A stretch of DNA of 64,000 bases, taken from contig CM046853.1 in the NCBI GenBank assembly GCA_025617745.1, positions 6,444,873-6,508,872 on the forward strand, written 5' to 3'. The stretch's first letter is position 1. The number at the start of each line of letters is the position of its first letter. The notes beneath the pieces were generated by a model. The model saw only the letters and a program-made list of their open reading frames with translations, was not told the origin of the DNA and did not search any database. The position numbers were made by a program, and so were the translations under genes. Below, piece after piece: positions 60,101 through 63,589 of the stretch. The stretch comes from Heliocidaris erythrogramma. Lineage: Eukaryota > Echinodermata > Echinoidea > Camarodonta > Echinometridae.

Positions 60101-61483
60101 TTTTTTTACGTCGTCAGTTTGGCCCTTTCAGATATTCGTAGAATAGCTTGTGTGCGTAACATTCTGCGTACGTATCTACGGTGCGTAACCATGTAGAGCG
60201 GCCTCACTAGTGCGCAACATTATTGAGAGCAGTCGTCATCCGTATGGAGGTGTGGGTAACAAGTACCAAAAAGAGGGCTGTAAATGTAAGTTTTTATAAC
60301 TTTCTACATTTTGTATCTTAACGAACTGATAACTTAAAATCTAAAGAATGATACTTCAGGATCAGTTTGCCCACAAAAACCTCCATTTCAAACAAAATTA
60401 CATCTGTATCCCCAATACCCAGTATACACACATGTATATGATCCTAATGGTCAATATGACCATTGCTTGCTGATGTGGTTGGTACAGCGTCTGGCTTTAG
60501 CAGCTTCCTGGGTTTGTATCCCAGGCACACGGCTTGTAGGTTGGTCTCGAATGCCAAAACGTCAAAATGGTCTTCACAGACCACTCGAAAACGGGAATAA
60601 ATGTACGTTTTGACATTGAATTTAGTTGTTCCAATGTTCCTTATCCATACAGCACACCTTTCTCTATCCTTCTTCGGATCAGGGATGGCAAAAAAAAAAT
60701 TTACGGGACAATTTCACGATTCGAACAGTAAATTGCTTGGCACAACAGCATTTTTGCAACTCCACGAATATGTATGCATGCTATATGCGCTATCGTCTGC
60801 TTTTACGGACGCGTAACGCACACGCATTGTGGTGGAAACTCAAAGTGCTGCAATGACGTGACAGCTTTGGCCGACACAAGCCAATTTGCGTATCGACAGT
60901 GGCAAAATCATACTTTTTATATCAAAATATACGCACTTGTAGGCTGTTCAAAAATTACAATTTCGATACTGATTAGTTCCTAGGGACATGCAGAACAACA
61001 TATTTTTTCAAAATTTGCCAGTGGTGTCTTCTTTTAAGGAAACCCTCTTCAAAAGTGACAAAACAAACTGGTAAGTTTTAATCATCTATTATTCACCATA
61101 ATTAGCTATTCAGTACATTTCAATATATGGGTTTCACTTAAATATAGCCAAAAATGCACAGTGATACATATTAGTACCGTACTGACTATTGCCTGCGTTC
61201 CTACACAGTCGGCAATGGCGTGTGCCTATGAGTGAGCTCAATCATTCTACAGTAGGCCAACAGTGTAGTCCCATATGCTCAACTTCGCCTCAAAGGCTCA
61301 AGCTCTCTGAGTGGGTTATCAGTCTCCCTCTCAATTCACTCCCACTGGTGGAGACACTGGAGTCACTCACTACTAGGCTAGTACTACTATTCTCATCTCA
61401 TATTTAATAATAATATCTGATCTTATATACTTACGAGACACCCCTATCAGTAGGGTAAGTGTTAAAAGAATTATCCGGATCAT
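8410..61483 (-). CDS. ADAM10: ADAM10 metalloprotease, 14 coding exons, 759 aa
   Basis: Exons in transcript order: 61483-61435, 51348-51207, 41465-41347, 27237-26975, 26330-26043, 22856-22673, 19579-19419, 18624-18450, 16894-16747, 16370-16266, 15687-15603, 11994-11880, 10922-10669, 8601-8410. All phases join, giving 759 codons plus TAA. Residue plan: signal peptide 1-17, propeptide with cysteine switch Cys167 (GGC), furin-type RRTRR 213-217, catalytic domain with zinc ligands His393, His397, His403 and base Glu394, Met-turn Met425, disintegrin-like module from about 462, cysteine-rich part to about 690, membrane span about 699-717, tail of about 42 residues. The family is a membrane sheddase that cleaves Notch (S2 site), APP, cadherins and other ectodomains. 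Identity is from clear residue-by-residue resemblance to vertebrate ADAM10 as I remember it, including the SVHTPSSNP juxtamembrane motif. It lacks EGF repeats, as ADAM10 does. ADAM17 fits much less well. UTRs are not resolved. Confidence 0.96.
8906..9345. repeat. CA and TA microsatellites with TCCGAGGACA motifs between
   Basis: A CA run at about 8906-8944 and CA then TA runs at about 9294-9345. Between them (8960-9130) TCCGAGGAC or its complement TCCTCGGA occurs four or more times in both orientations, like the short-motif arrays seen elsewhere in the window. This lies in ADAM10 intron 13. Confidence 0.65.
10669..10922 (-). CDS. ADAM10: ADAM10 exon 13: cysteine-rich to stalk
   Basis: Residues 613-696, phase 1 in and phase 0 out. 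The second half, [19 protein letters not shown] then [10 protein letters not shown] then [13 protein letters not shown], is strongly conserved. The first half (residues about 613-645) is variable, as in other ADAM10 proteins. Acceptor TTGCAG|CT, donor CAG|GTAAGC. Confidence 0.96.
11880..11994 (-). CDS. ADAM10: ADAM10 exon 12: cysteine-rich
   Basis: Residues 574-611 plus one base. It reads [17 protein letters not shown], then [11 protein letters not shown], matching the SICEKYGLEECTC and CHVCC blocks of vertebrate ADAM10. Acceptor CATCAG|GAA, donor AATA|GTAAGT. Confidence 0.95.
13420..13690 (+). repeat. Dispersed repeat ending CCTTCGGTGGGCAGGGCATAAAA
   Basis: Shares long blocks with 53040-53302: TGACCTTTGACCT, ACCCCAAAATCTAATCA, GTGGTTCTTGAGTTATCG, AACAAGAAAGCGGGAC, ACATAATGCCTCCGGC. 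A diverged relative lies at 47130-47345. It appears to be an interspersed family with a GGAC/CGGA satellite-like core. Confidence 0.8.
15187..15562. repeat. TTAAAGTGTACCAATCACC MITE, copy 2
   Basis: 376 bp ending AGGTGATTGGTACACTTTAA at the right and beginning TTTAATGGGTACCAATCACC at the left. The same internal blocks as the copy at 6658-7029 are present in the opposite order. It lies in intron 11, 40 bp from exon 11. Confidence 0.8.
15603..15687 (-). CDS. ADAM10: ADAM10 exon 11: cysteine-rich
   Basis: Residues 546-573, phase 2 in and phase 0 out. It reads [20 protein letters not shown] then TQVCQAG, matching the vertebrate GFTALCP to TQVCING block. The preceding intron ends in ATCAC. Starting instead after the nearby CTAG forces the sequence out of frame or into a stop when joined to any GT donor of exon 10. 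Donor GGG|GTAAAT. Confidence 0.93.
15688..16265 (-). other. Putative U12-type AT-AC intron in ADAM10
   Basis: This 578-nt intron between exons 10 and 11 begins ATATCCTTTC, an exact match to the U12 5' splice-site consensus RTATCCTTT. It ends with TTGCTTAAC, one base from the TTCCTTAAC branch consensus, then 13 nt after the branch adenosine to a terminal AC. Joining at AC/AC gives [12 protein letters not shown], which aligns gaplessly with vertebrate EGIC-N-GFTALCP. GT donors near the exon end (CGCT|GTACAT or GCA|GTATGG) joined to the CTAG acceptor give a frameshift and a TAA. Confidence 0.88.
16266..16370 (-). CDS. ADAM10: ADAM10 exon 10: disintegrin/cysteine-rich
   Basis: Residues 511-544 plus split codons (phase 2 in, phase 2 out). 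The acceptor CTTGTAG|T restores Ser510. The sequence [13 protein letters not shown], then STCRADSEC, then ESRC aligns without gaps to the vertebrate SPSQGPCC and CRDDSDC blocks. The exon ends at AC and is followed directly by ATATCCTTT, not by GT, so it appears to use a minor (U12-type) AT-AC 5' splice site. Confidence 0.93.
16694..16732. repeat. GA microsatellite beside the exon 9 donor
   Basis: A pure (GA)n run on the plus strand, hence (TC)n on the ADAM10 sense strand, starting about 13 nt downstream of the exon 9 splice donor. Confidence 0.95.
16747..16894 (-). CDS. ADAM10: ADAM10 exon 9: disintegrin-like domain
   Basis: Residues 462-509 plus split codons (phase 1 in, phase 2 out). It carries [20 protein letters not shown] and DQCCDANTC, the disintegrin-like signature of ADAM10. 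Acceptor TTATAG|CA, donor CAG|GTAAGT. A (TC)n run begins about 13 nt into the following intron on the sense strand. Confidence 0.97.
17533..18139. repeat. piggyBac-like MITE with TTAA duplications
   Basis: TTAA at 17533-17536 and 18136-18139 flank a 599-bp element. The ends are CCCTAAAAGGGCCGGG and, inverted, CCGTAAAAGGGCCGGG. The 5' part is GC-rich (17540-17720) and the middle AT-rich. No transposase is seen. TTAA targets with CCC-starting ends are typical of piggyBac relatives. It lies in intron 8. Confidence 0.8.
18450..18624 (-). CDS. ADAM10: ADAM10 exon 8: third zinc ligand and Met-turn
   Basis: Residues 403-460 plus one base. It starts with His403-Asp404, completing [12 protein letters not shown], and contains [13 protein letters not shown] with Met-turn Met425 and [10 protein letters not shown]. 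The end of the catalytic domain is ENGGCFD. Acceptor TTGACAG|CAC, donor GATC|GTAAGT. Confidence 0.97.
19419..19579 (-). CDS. ADAM10: ADAM10 exon 7: zinc-binding motif
   Basis: Residues 350-402 plus a split codon. It reads SGGICEKN, then SLNTG, then [18 protein letters not shown]. This supplies zinc ligands His393 and His397 and catalytic Glu394. The phase-0 donor CCT|GTAAGT falls exactly between Pro402 and the third ligand His403. On the sense strand the acceptor is preceded by a (TC)n microsatellite a few bases upstream, which must serve as the polypyrimidine tract. Confidence 0.97.
19587..19627. repeat. GA microsatellite at the exon 7 acceptor
   Basis: A (GA)n run followed by (CAGA)n. On the sense strand it is (TC)n placed directly before TTCTATGAAG|, the exon 7 acceptor. 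Confidence 0.95.
19785..20427 (+). repeat. Interspersed repeat, AACAAGAGCCCCAGGGGGCA family, short copy
   Basis: Begins AACAAGAGCCCCAGGGGGCA and CGCTCACCTGAGGTG, ends CGGACGACGGACAA then CATCGCAATACCTCACTCG. The internal blocks GTATCTCCATACACAATACC and CCTGGTTCTGGAGAAGA recur in 34029-35317. The terminal GCTCACCTGAG/CTCAGGTGAGC pair is inverted. No coding capacity is seen. Confidence 0.8.
20818..22460. repeat. Complex of inverted and direct duplications
   Basis: 20818-20955 (TGCTGTTCAT to CAGTAGGGAGATTTTTC) returns inverted at 22222-22335. 21826-21850 (GATTACGGGAGGTATTTTGTG) returns inverted near 22178-22205. 21876-21985 (GTACCTACAATGCATGTAGTA to AGAAATT) returns in direct orientation at 22346-22450. 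The pattern suggests an element with long imperfect inverted ends. It lies in intron 6. Confidence 0.6.
21294..21700 (-). pseudogene. Unassigned open stretch inside the duplication complex
   Basis: Two overlapping minus-strand frames are open: 21294-21557 with [35 protein letters not shown] and DTGEAKYIH, and 21506-21778. The composition resembles real protein more than the low-complexity ORFs nearby, but I cannot place the family. It lies between inverted duplications, so a captured or transposon-derived fragment is possible. It is on the ADAM10 sense strand, inside intron 6. Confidence 0.25.
22673..22856 (-). CDS. ADAM10: ADAM10 exon 6: catalytic domain
   Basis: Residues 288-348 plus one base. 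It contains [34 protein letters not shown] and GVLGLAWVG, among the best conserved blocks of ADAM10 catalytic domains. Acceptor TTTAG|GTC, donor GGAA|GTAAGT. Confidence 0.97.
23201..23620 (+). repeat. 160-bp tandem repeat, about 2.6 copies
   Basis: Units start AATAGGCGTCTTCATCTTACC at 23201, 23361 and 23521, exactly 160 bp apart, with a few substitutions. The third copy breaks off into a GGCGGACGCGGACGCGGCG run. The array is followed by the duplicated block beginning GATCATGATAGCTCACC. Confidence 0.9.
23697..25440. repeat. Duplicated block, copy A (interrupted)
   Basis: 23697-23948 plus 25290-25440 match 32232-32548. The first 240 bases are nearly identical. Copy A is broken by the 1,341-bp TIR element at 23949-25289, while copy B is continuous at the equivalent TA. 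Confidence 0.88.
23949..25289. mobile_element. 1,341-bp non-autonomous TIR element, TA duplication
   Basis: The ends CAGTCAAACCTGTCT and AGACAGGTTTGACTG are inverted and flanked by TA (23947-23948, 25290-25291). Beside each end lie repeated units GTGGCCGCTATAGACAG, two or three per side, plus scattered copies. CAGT ends, a TA target and subterminal repeats suggest a pogo/Tigger or other Tc1/mariner relative. No transposase frame is visible. The matching sequence at 32.2-32.5 kb shows the empty site. Confidence 0.88.
25939..26028. repeat. GA-rich tract beside the exon 5 donor
   Basis: Imperfect GAGA/GAAAGA repeats on the plus strand, so a CT-rich run on the sense strand starting about 15 nt after the exon 5 donor. 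Two overlapping minus-strand ORFs run from exon 5 into it, but the low-complexity ends are intronic. Confidence 0.85.
26043..26330 (-). CDS. ADAM10: ADAM10 exon 5: furin site and start of catalytic domain
   Basis: Residues 192-287, both phases 0. RRTRR at 213-217 is a furin/PC7-type R-x-x-R site that separates the prodomain from the mature enzyme. The catalytic domain follows ([17 protein letters not shown], then [10 protein letters not shown]). The acceptor is CTACAG, and the donor AGG|GTATGT is followed almost at once by a CT-rich low-complexity stretch in the intron. Confidence 0.95.
26412..26654. repeat. 243-bp palindrome with 111-bp arms that read as perfect
   Basis: The left arm 26412-26522 and right arm 26544-26654 are exact reverse complements as far as I can read, around a 21-nt centre. 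The arm includes CTGACGACGGCCAGAGC and GACCGGAACGTGGAG. It fills much of the 644-nt intron 4. Its centre with flanking bases (26520-26544) is a 25-nt exact match to 31075-31099. Confidence 0.9.
26975..27237 (-). CDS. ADAM10: ADAM10 exon 4: propeptide with cysteine switch
   Basis: Residues 105-191, phase 1 in and phase 0 out. It carries [13 protein letters not shown] and the cysteine-switch stretch PENGGCG (Cys167), whose thiol is expected to cap the zinc in the zymogen. The donor is AGG|GTACAT, a weak match to the consensus but the only phase-0 option that joins exon 5. A very long TTC-rich tract (sense strand) ends about 120 nt before its acceptor. Confidence 0.93.
27360..27650. repeat. GAAGAAGAAAAA minisatellite, about 290 bp
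   Basis: Pure purine on the plus strand (GAAGAA/GAAAAA with a 12-bp period), ending in (GGA)n at 27640-27660. The sense strand of ADAM10 is a long TTC-rich tract upstream of exon 4. The ORFs in all three frames on both strands (poly-K/E, poly-F, poly-S) are products of the repeat. Confidence 0.95.
27704..29374. mobile_element. 1,671-bp foldback element with very long inverted arms, TA duplication
   Basis: The ends CAGTTAACAACAAAATTATT and their inverse are flanked by TA (27702-27703, 29375-29376). The inverted similarity continues from each end inward, clearly for about 480 bp and weakly for about 650 bp (for example CAAAGCACTCTTCCTGGAG near 28233 against CAAAGCACCATTCCTGAAG inverted near 28840). 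A centre of about 375 bp remains. No transposase is readable. A Tc1/mariner-like non-autonomous foldback is the best label. It lies in intron 3. Confidence 0.85.
29378..29697 (+). mobile_element. Non-LTR retrotransposon 3' end with GAATT tail
   Basis: ACAAGACCAGCACCTGGTC, TTTTAATGGTCATCC and TTTATCGGAATTTGAATAAA, then (CTGAA)TTGAATTGAATTG repeats to 29697. A short pentamer tail after AATAAACTGAATT is the usual 3' end of CR1/L2-like LINEs in invertebrates. The upstream limit is unsure. No coding part remains. Confidence 0.65.
30601..30969. repeat. Array element of GGTTCATAATTCCGAA motifs
   Basis: About nine copies of GGTTC[AG]TAATTCCGAA, often followed by AATGAAA, are on the plus strand in the first part, and about five inverted copies follow. 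The two outer ends (TTTTTCCGAAGGTTCAT and, inverted, TTTTTCCGAAGGTTCAT) are the same. It looks like a TIR element built from a repeated short unit. No ORF. Confidence 0.85.
32232..32548. repeat. Duplicated block, copy B (uninterrupted)
   Basis: Paralog of 23697-23948 plus 25290-25440. At the TA where copy A carries the 1,341-bp element, copy B reads straight through (TAATTTATTTTTTG). It is followed at 32551-32577 by the short palindrome CACTGTGAAAT/ATTTCACAGTG. Confidence 0.88.
32674..32910. repeat. hAT-like remnant with poly-G run
   Basis: Left part CAGTGCAGGATCCAGGG, right part CCCCTGAATCTGCCCC. This resembles the CAGTGGCGGATCCAGG ends common in hAT MITEs. A G run at about 32836-32871 lies inside. 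No clear target duplication. Confidence 0.45.
33571..33709. repeat. 139-bp MITE, GGGGAGCGTTTCATGAAAGG ends
   Basis: Inverted ends GGGGAGCGTTTCATGAAAGGA, with GTTGTCGGAT repeats inside. The internal block GAAATCCTTGAATCTGATTGG and AGAGCAAATTTG recurs inverted at 53408-53545, so the two are relatives. Confidence 0.85.
34029..35317 (+). repeat. AACAAGAGCCCCAGGGGGCA repeat, expanded copy
   Basis: The same family as 19785-20427, but the internal part is repeated. The block CCTACCAAGTTTGGTTGAAT starts at 34481, 34814 and 35137, about 325-333 bp apart. It ends in a CGGACGACGGACGA run and TAGGCTCAGGTGAGCT, the inverse of the left-hand GCTCACCTGAG. The C-rich runs 34252-34268 and 34553-34572 are variable. 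Confidence 0.85.
35573..35860. repeat. Nested long hairpin
   Basis: Arms of about 130 bp: ACACATA, CACTATGAACA, GCTCC-CATTGTACC, CACAATTGCTCTGGTAGACA and GAACATCCCTTCATTGCTAT return inverted on the right. The inner 60 bp are nearly perfect and the outer part is diverged. It is absent from the related element at 37.1-37.6 kb. Confidence 0.8.
35976..36462 (+). mobile_element. Penelope-like element fragment, GIY-YIG endonuclease end
   Basis: Open frame to TAG at 36390-36392. It reads [10 protein letters not shown], a linker with [25 protein letters not shown], then [19 protein letters not shown] and EH, i.e. the GIY-YIG endonuclease typical of Penelope-like retroelements. The GIY counterpart is VVY and YIG is intact. 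The reverse transcriptase and the C-terminal part of the nuclease are missing. ATATG at 35971-35975 and 36463-36467 is a plausible 5-bp target duplication, so this is a 5'-truncated insertion. The apparent ATG at 35973 lies in the flank. It is antisense to ADAM10, in intron 3. Confidence 0.88.
37116..37639. repeat. GTCCACCCTG-family foldback, intact copy
   Basis: Ends TTAAAGGGAAAGTCCACCCTG and CAGGGTGGAATTTCCCTTTAA. The arms stay similar inward (GCAAAATCCAACAAGAAAT against ATTTTCGTATTTTGC, TGTGACATGTATCTTGCGAG against CTCGCAAGATACGTCACA). About 520 bp, non-coding. Confidence 0.88.
37783..38198. repeat. TIR element, GCCCGGCGCACACT ends
   Basis: GGCCCGGCGCACACTGCACGA at the left and GTATAGTGTGCGCCGGGC at the right are inverted. 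TTAA lies outside both ends (37779-37782, 38199-38202). About 416 bp with AT-rich interior. No ORF of note. Harbinger- or piggyBac-like cannot be decided. Confidence 0.8.
39500..39725. repeat. 226-bp Harbinger-like MITE
   Basis: Inverted ends GGCCCGAATTCACAAAGGAGG, flanked by a TCA direct repeat (39497-39499, 39726-39728). A 3-bp target and GGSCC-type ends suit PIF/Harbinger. Internal AACCATGGTTTAAACC repeats. Confidence 0.82.
40717..40966. repeat. Small piggyBac-like MITE with TTAA duplications
   Basis: TTAA at both sides. Ends CCCCTACCATGCC and, inverted, CCCCTTCCATGCC. 242 bp between the TTAA sites. Same target class as 17533-18139 but different ends. Confidence 0.75.
41347..41465 (-). 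CDS. ADAM10: ADAM10 exon 3: propeptide
   Basis: Residues 65-103 plus split codons (phase 2 in, phase 1 out). It reads PFQLRL, then ILETDAG, then FLYTGNLK, matching the propeptide strand-turn region ending in the family motif [IL]YTG. The true acceptor is CATCTAG before ACCTTTT. A second AG ten bases further in would put TGA in frame after exon 2. The donor is AAAG|GTAAAG. Confidence 0.93.
42681..43003. repeat. TTAAAGGGAAGGTTGA inverted-end element
   Basis: Left TTAAAGGGAAGGTTGA and right TCAACCTTTCCC form short inverted ends about 320 bp apart. A related left end may be at 48735 (TTTAAAGGGAAATTAACC), with a possible right end near 49386. Confidence 0.5.
43733..43915. repeat. Fragments of two MITE families
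   Basis: 43733-43810 is a left-end fragment of the TTAAAGTGTACCAATCAC family. 43838-43915 (AGACCCCATTCACATTCACTG, then AGACCGGTCTAGAGGAACAG) resembles the right side of 46815-47022 inverted. Confidence 0.6.
44080..44850. repeat. Pyrimidine-rich tandem repeat
   Basis: Repeats of TTTTCATCATTCTATCATTTTC-like units. A 104-bp higher unit is duplicated at 44231-44334 and 44335-44438. The long plus-strand ORFs (up to 263 codons of F, L, S and Y) come from the lack of purines and are not genes. Confidence 0.9.
45414..45981. repeat. Array element of CTATTCATAAGGACC motifs
   Basis: Ends GGGGTAACCTCGCTATTCAT and, inverted, GGGGTAACCTCGCTAGTCAT. More than a dozen copies of CGCTATTCATAAGGACC or its complement lie in both halves, around an unrelated centre at about 45665-45745. 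568 bp, no ORF. Same architecture as 30601-30969 with an unrelated unit. Confidence 0.88.
46284..46414. repeat. 131-bp hairpin element
   Basis: GGGGTGTTGCAAGAAAGT and ACTTTCTTGCAACACCCC end the element, and CAATCAATTGCAA recurs inside in both orientations (three or four copies). Confidence 0.85.
46549..46574 (+). repeat. Interstitial TTAGGG repeat, four units
   Basis: TTAGGG repeated four times, then TTCC. The array is short and internal, with ordinary sequence on both sides. Confidence 0.95.
46815..47022. repeat. MITE-like sequence with GACCGCTCT motifs
   Basis: AGAGCGGT near 46841, GACCGCTCT near 46919 and again near 46990, and GTGTGAATGAGGTCT at the right. AAGAACCGTTCTT and TTCTTGAGGAATGG recur in the body. 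Related to 43838-43915. Confidence 0.55.
47130..47345. repeat. Diverged relative of the CCTTCGGTGGGC repeat
   Basis: TTATGCCTCCGCCATTGCCAG at the left, AAGTTTGAAGTTGATCTGCC in the middle, and CCTTTGGTGGGCAGAGGCATAAAAAA at the right. The TTATGCCTC/GAGGCATAA ends are inverted. Confidence 0.6.
48296..48561. repeat. hAT-like MITE
   Basis: Ends CAGTGGCGTATCCAGG and, inverted, CAGGGGCGTATCCAGG. CTGTAA lies directly outside both ends (48290-48295, 48562-48567). CAGTGGCGTANCCAGG is a widespread hAT end. hAT normally duplicates 8 bp, so two bases have changed or the repeat is partly chance. GC-rich subterminal GGGGGGGCGC on both sides. Confidence 0.85.
49119..49275 (+). repeat. Short direct duplication
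   Basis: ACAATCGTAA, then CAAAGCGAGGAATCTGC and GGCTATTA, at 49119-49173 recurs at about 49216-49270 with changes. Preceded by two copies of GACGTCAAGGACGGAGA-like sequence at 49086-49120. Confidence 0.6.
51207..51348 (-). CDS. ADAM10: ADAM10 exon 2: start of propeptide
   Basis: Encodes residues 18-63 plus split codons at both ends (phase 1 in, phase 2 out). It contains [14 protein letters not shown] and [10 protein letters not shown], close to the N-terminal propeptide of vertebrate ADAM10 (LNKYIRHYEGLSYN). The acceptor is ATAAG and the donor CAG|GTAAGA. This is the first strongly conserved block of the prodomain, which acts as chaperone and inhibitor of the enzyme. Confidence 0.93.
51790..53302 (+). 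repeat. Cluster of dispersed repeats with TGACCTTTGACCT motifs
   Basis: 51790-52560 begins GCAGTCTCGCCTTTGG and ends CAGCGCTTATGTCTCGCTC. 52370-53150 holds five or more TGACCTTTGACC-like motifs. 53040-53302 matches 13420-13690 closely, down to CCTTCGGTGGGCGGGGCC. All is non-coding and lies in intron 1. Confidence 0.7.
53408..53545. repeat. Relative of the 33571-33709 MITE, opposite orientation
   Basis: GGGCCCTGTTTCATAAAAC at the left. TTTGCTCTCAGCCAATCA and TTCAAGGATTTCAGTAGC are shared with the other copy. The right end is diverged. Confidence 0.7.
53975..54050 (-). repeat. tRNA-derived SINE head
   Basis: On the minus strand GCCTGGTGGTTAAGTTGCTG fits a tRNA A box and GGCTGGTTCAAATTT a B box, spaced about as in a tRNA. 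The 3' half of a real tRNA is missing, so this is a SINE promoter region and not a tRNA gene. Confidence 0.6.
54215..55625. repeat. Repeat family with TCGACTACAGTGACTATGG and CAGTATATGGATCCC blocks
   Basis: ACAGTATATGGATCCCATG and CCAGATTGAAAAGCCAAGGAG occur at 54216-54282 and again at 54430-54512. TACTCGACTACAGTGACTATG with GTCTGTCTTGGA occurs at 54330 and 55527. CAGTCTATTTCGTTCGGG is at 54713 and 62015, with further relatives at 61995-62140. Non-coding, in intron 1 and upstream. Confidence 0.65.
56021..56317. repeat. 297-bp MITE with GACAGAGTCAGGATCCAGCAA ends
   Basis: Inverted ends ATGACAGAGTCAGGATCCAG and CTGGATCCTGACCCTGTCAT. The interior is GC-neutral with several GCGCA motifs. No target duplication is obvious. 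Confidence 0.82.
57702..57894 (-). other. Exon-like cassette, copy 1 (193 nt)
   Basis: On the ADAM10 sense strand a T-rich tract ends ACGTCGTCAG|, then an open frame of 63 codons runs to CTG|GTAAGT. It contains [22 protein letters not shown] and [12 protein letters not shown] 12-nt in-frame difference and five substitutions separate it from copy 2. The frame-compatible acceptor phase matches ADAM10 exon 1, but joining to exon 2 would create TGA. I cannot assign a family. A faint likeness to CIDE-N domains (PF-x-V, DGTV) is not strong enough to name it. Confidence 0.4.
58122..58768. mobile_element. 647-bp TIR element nested in the palindrome, TA duplication
   Basis: Ends TGGTGGTGTGACCATATTT and, inverted, TGATGGGGTGACCATATTT. 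TA on both sides (58120-58121, 58769-58770). The related sequence at 60280-60300 reads through the same point (CTGTAAATGTAAGTTTTTA) without the element. A second inverted pair, GACCTAAGTTCGCGCAC, lies inside. Confidence 0.88.
59869..60049 (-). other. Exon-like cassette, copy 2 (181 nt)
   Basis: The same cassette as 57702-57894 but 12 nt shorter in frame (GDRAGTTTS instead of [13 protein letters not shown]). It has the same T-rich acceptor ending CGTCAG and the same donor CTG|GTAAGT. The frame is open throughout. It lies on the sense strand of ADAM10 intron 1. Confidence 0.4.
60478..60600 (+). repeat. tRNA-like SINE fragment
   Basis: TTGGTACAGCGTCTGGCTTTA then CCTGGGTTTGTATCCCAGG resemble a degenerate A box and a B-box arm. 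The remaining tail is unassigned. Confidence 0.4.
61435..61483 (-). CDS. ADAM10: ADAM10 exon 1: start codon and signal peptide
   Basis: The ATG at 61483-61481 opens [16 protein letters not shown], a basic residue followed by a hydrophobic run typical of a signal peptide. It then stops at C|GTAAGT in phase 1, and the split codon joins exon 2 to give His17. Reading upstream in the same frame there is a TAG at 61546-61544 with no other ATG between, which supports this start. The 10-kb distance to exon 2 means the link is inferred from phase, signal-peptide character and a good donor, not from overlap. A further noncoding 5' exon is possible: a T-rich tract ending in TAG lies about 25 nt before the ATG. 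Confidence 0.82.
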
Positions 61484-61734
61484 TTGGAAAGTATGAAAAA
61501 CTGCAATTCTAAAAAAAATAAACAGAAGTTTACGTCCACTGTTCTATTGTTGTTCACCTGCGCTGCTGAGTAACTAGTAAATACCGTTTGCGTTTACGGT
61601 TTCAAGAGTGCTAGATAAACAACACGATAAAATTTGCGTGTATAAGCCGAATTTACAAACTCATGAAATCCAAATTTGTGGGTTTCTTCTTTCTTTTTCT
61701 AATTTTACGTTCTTTCTTTCTTCCTTTCTCTTTT

Positions 61735-61774
<40 letters not shown>

Positions 61775-63557
61775 TCCTTCCTTCTTTCCTTATTTCCTTC
61801 CCTCTTTCTTTCCTCCCTTCTTTCCTTCCTTCTTTCCTTCTTTCCTTATTCTTTGCTTTCATTCTTTCATTCCGTGCTTTAGCCTTTAGTTCTTTTGTTT
61901 TCTTCCTTTATTTCTTCCTTTCATGACTTTATCTTTCCTTATGAAAAATTGGGGCAAAATGAAAACAAAATAAAAAGAAAGTAGGGGCATCACTAGACCG
62001 AAAAAATCAGTCTATTTCGTTCGGGAATATGCTCTTCTACGTCTGGCGCAGGAATTCCTCTCATTCATGTCTTGGAGGAGAACCTCAAAAGTAAAAAAAA
62101 TGTTCTAAACTCCTCCAAACAGGCGGATTTTTCTGTCTAGGGCATCACAAGAATTATAGATGATATGAATAGGAGGAGGTTCTCCCTAGCCTTCCCGGAG
62201 GAAAAAAATCTGATCAGCACTTATCGATCATACGTGCAGTGTTGTTGGTGCATGGGGGCCGGGGGGGGGGGGGGTGGTTGCACGTGTCCTGGGCTCTCCC
62301 ATTCCGCAGGGAAAATGCATTAGGAATACAGTTCGGATGGTTTAAAATGTGAAAAATGTCTAAAGTTCGGTCGCTTTTCTCACTGATAATTATTTCGCTC
62401 CAGAATTTCGTAATGTTGTGTCCCATGCAGCAACTTCCGATTGTTTGCACAGGGCGCCATACCTAGATACGCCACCAGCAAATGAACGGGGACCAGCACA
62501 CAACTTTCAACTGTTTAAAGATAAAAACCTTTCTCCATATTTCTTTCCCCCAGTTTCTATCTTTGAAAAAATAAAAATAGGCCTACCATTTTGATGAGCC
62601 TTATATTTAAAGAAAAATTAGCACTTATCTAGTAGACCGACCAAGAATACGACCGGGAATACGACACAATGACATGAGTGAGTCCATATTTTGAGATTGA
62701 GATTTTTTCTTTCCATACATGTATATAAGGAGGAAGAGATTCATTCAACCATGCAGTTCATGATTTGGCGAGTCAGAGTTGTTTTTGTTGTTGTTGTTGG
62801 GGTTGGTTTTGGGGGGAGGGGGATGGGGGGCCGGGGGCCCCCGGTAAGTCACACCTCCCCTTAGCAACGCCCCTGAATATCATGGTAAAAAACAGGGATG
62901 AGAAAATGTTCCATTATATAAAATAATCTCGCTCTGTTTCTTGTTGCAATTAATTTTCCTGTTGTCTGCCATTCCCATATACATGTACCTCCATTGCCTG
63001 CCCGAACTAAATGTACCACCCAAATTATTATCCTTTGCTTCTTCTCCACAATATTAATAATACTGTATATAGTTATGTTTGTGCGAGAACGATTTTCAAA
63101 CAAGAAATTAAAAACCGTTGAAATCTTTGGTTGAACCAATCTTTGAAGATAAAACAGCCAGTCTGCCCATGGGATGGGCAATGTTTTCATATTAGCACTA
63201 AGCATTTTAGCATCTTTTAGCAGTGGGAAGAGGCGCGGTACGGTACGGTACGGCCAGTGTATGTGTGAAGTCTGCAACCAATCAGTGTGCGAGCGAGCAT
63301 ACCCTTTCGAGCGTATAGAGATGGGTGAGTCATGTCGTGACGTCATTGATTTGTCCTAGAAAAAAGAGAAATAGCCGGTATTTGTACCAGGATATGAGTT
63401 GGTACCACACCTATAACATGATATTAATCGCTTTTTCCACACTAAGTGAATTGATGGTGAAAATAATATCAGGAGGTTATAAAATAAAATGGTTAAAATA
63501 TAGGTCTCTTTGATGTTTTTGTTCTACAGCCTACCTAAGATCAGATTGGACCTACAT

Positions 63558-63589
<32 letters not shown>

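Larger units (their letters stand above)
59705..61224. mobile_element. Related nested palindrome element, copy 2
   Basis: Ends TAGGTACACGCCATTGCCGA and, inverted, TAGGCACACGCCATTGCCGA. 59705-60479 is a direct copy of 57538-58959 without the nested 647-bp element. 61040-61224 is an inverted partial copy with the same GTAAGTTTTAATCATC junction. 60100 holds a TACGTACGTACGTA centre. Between them, 60480-61006 is a different sequence. Confidence 0.75.

Noticed and set aside
61608..61926. Opposed ORFs rich in F/L/S and K/R/E
   Set aside because: Arise from the CTTT/CCTT tract.
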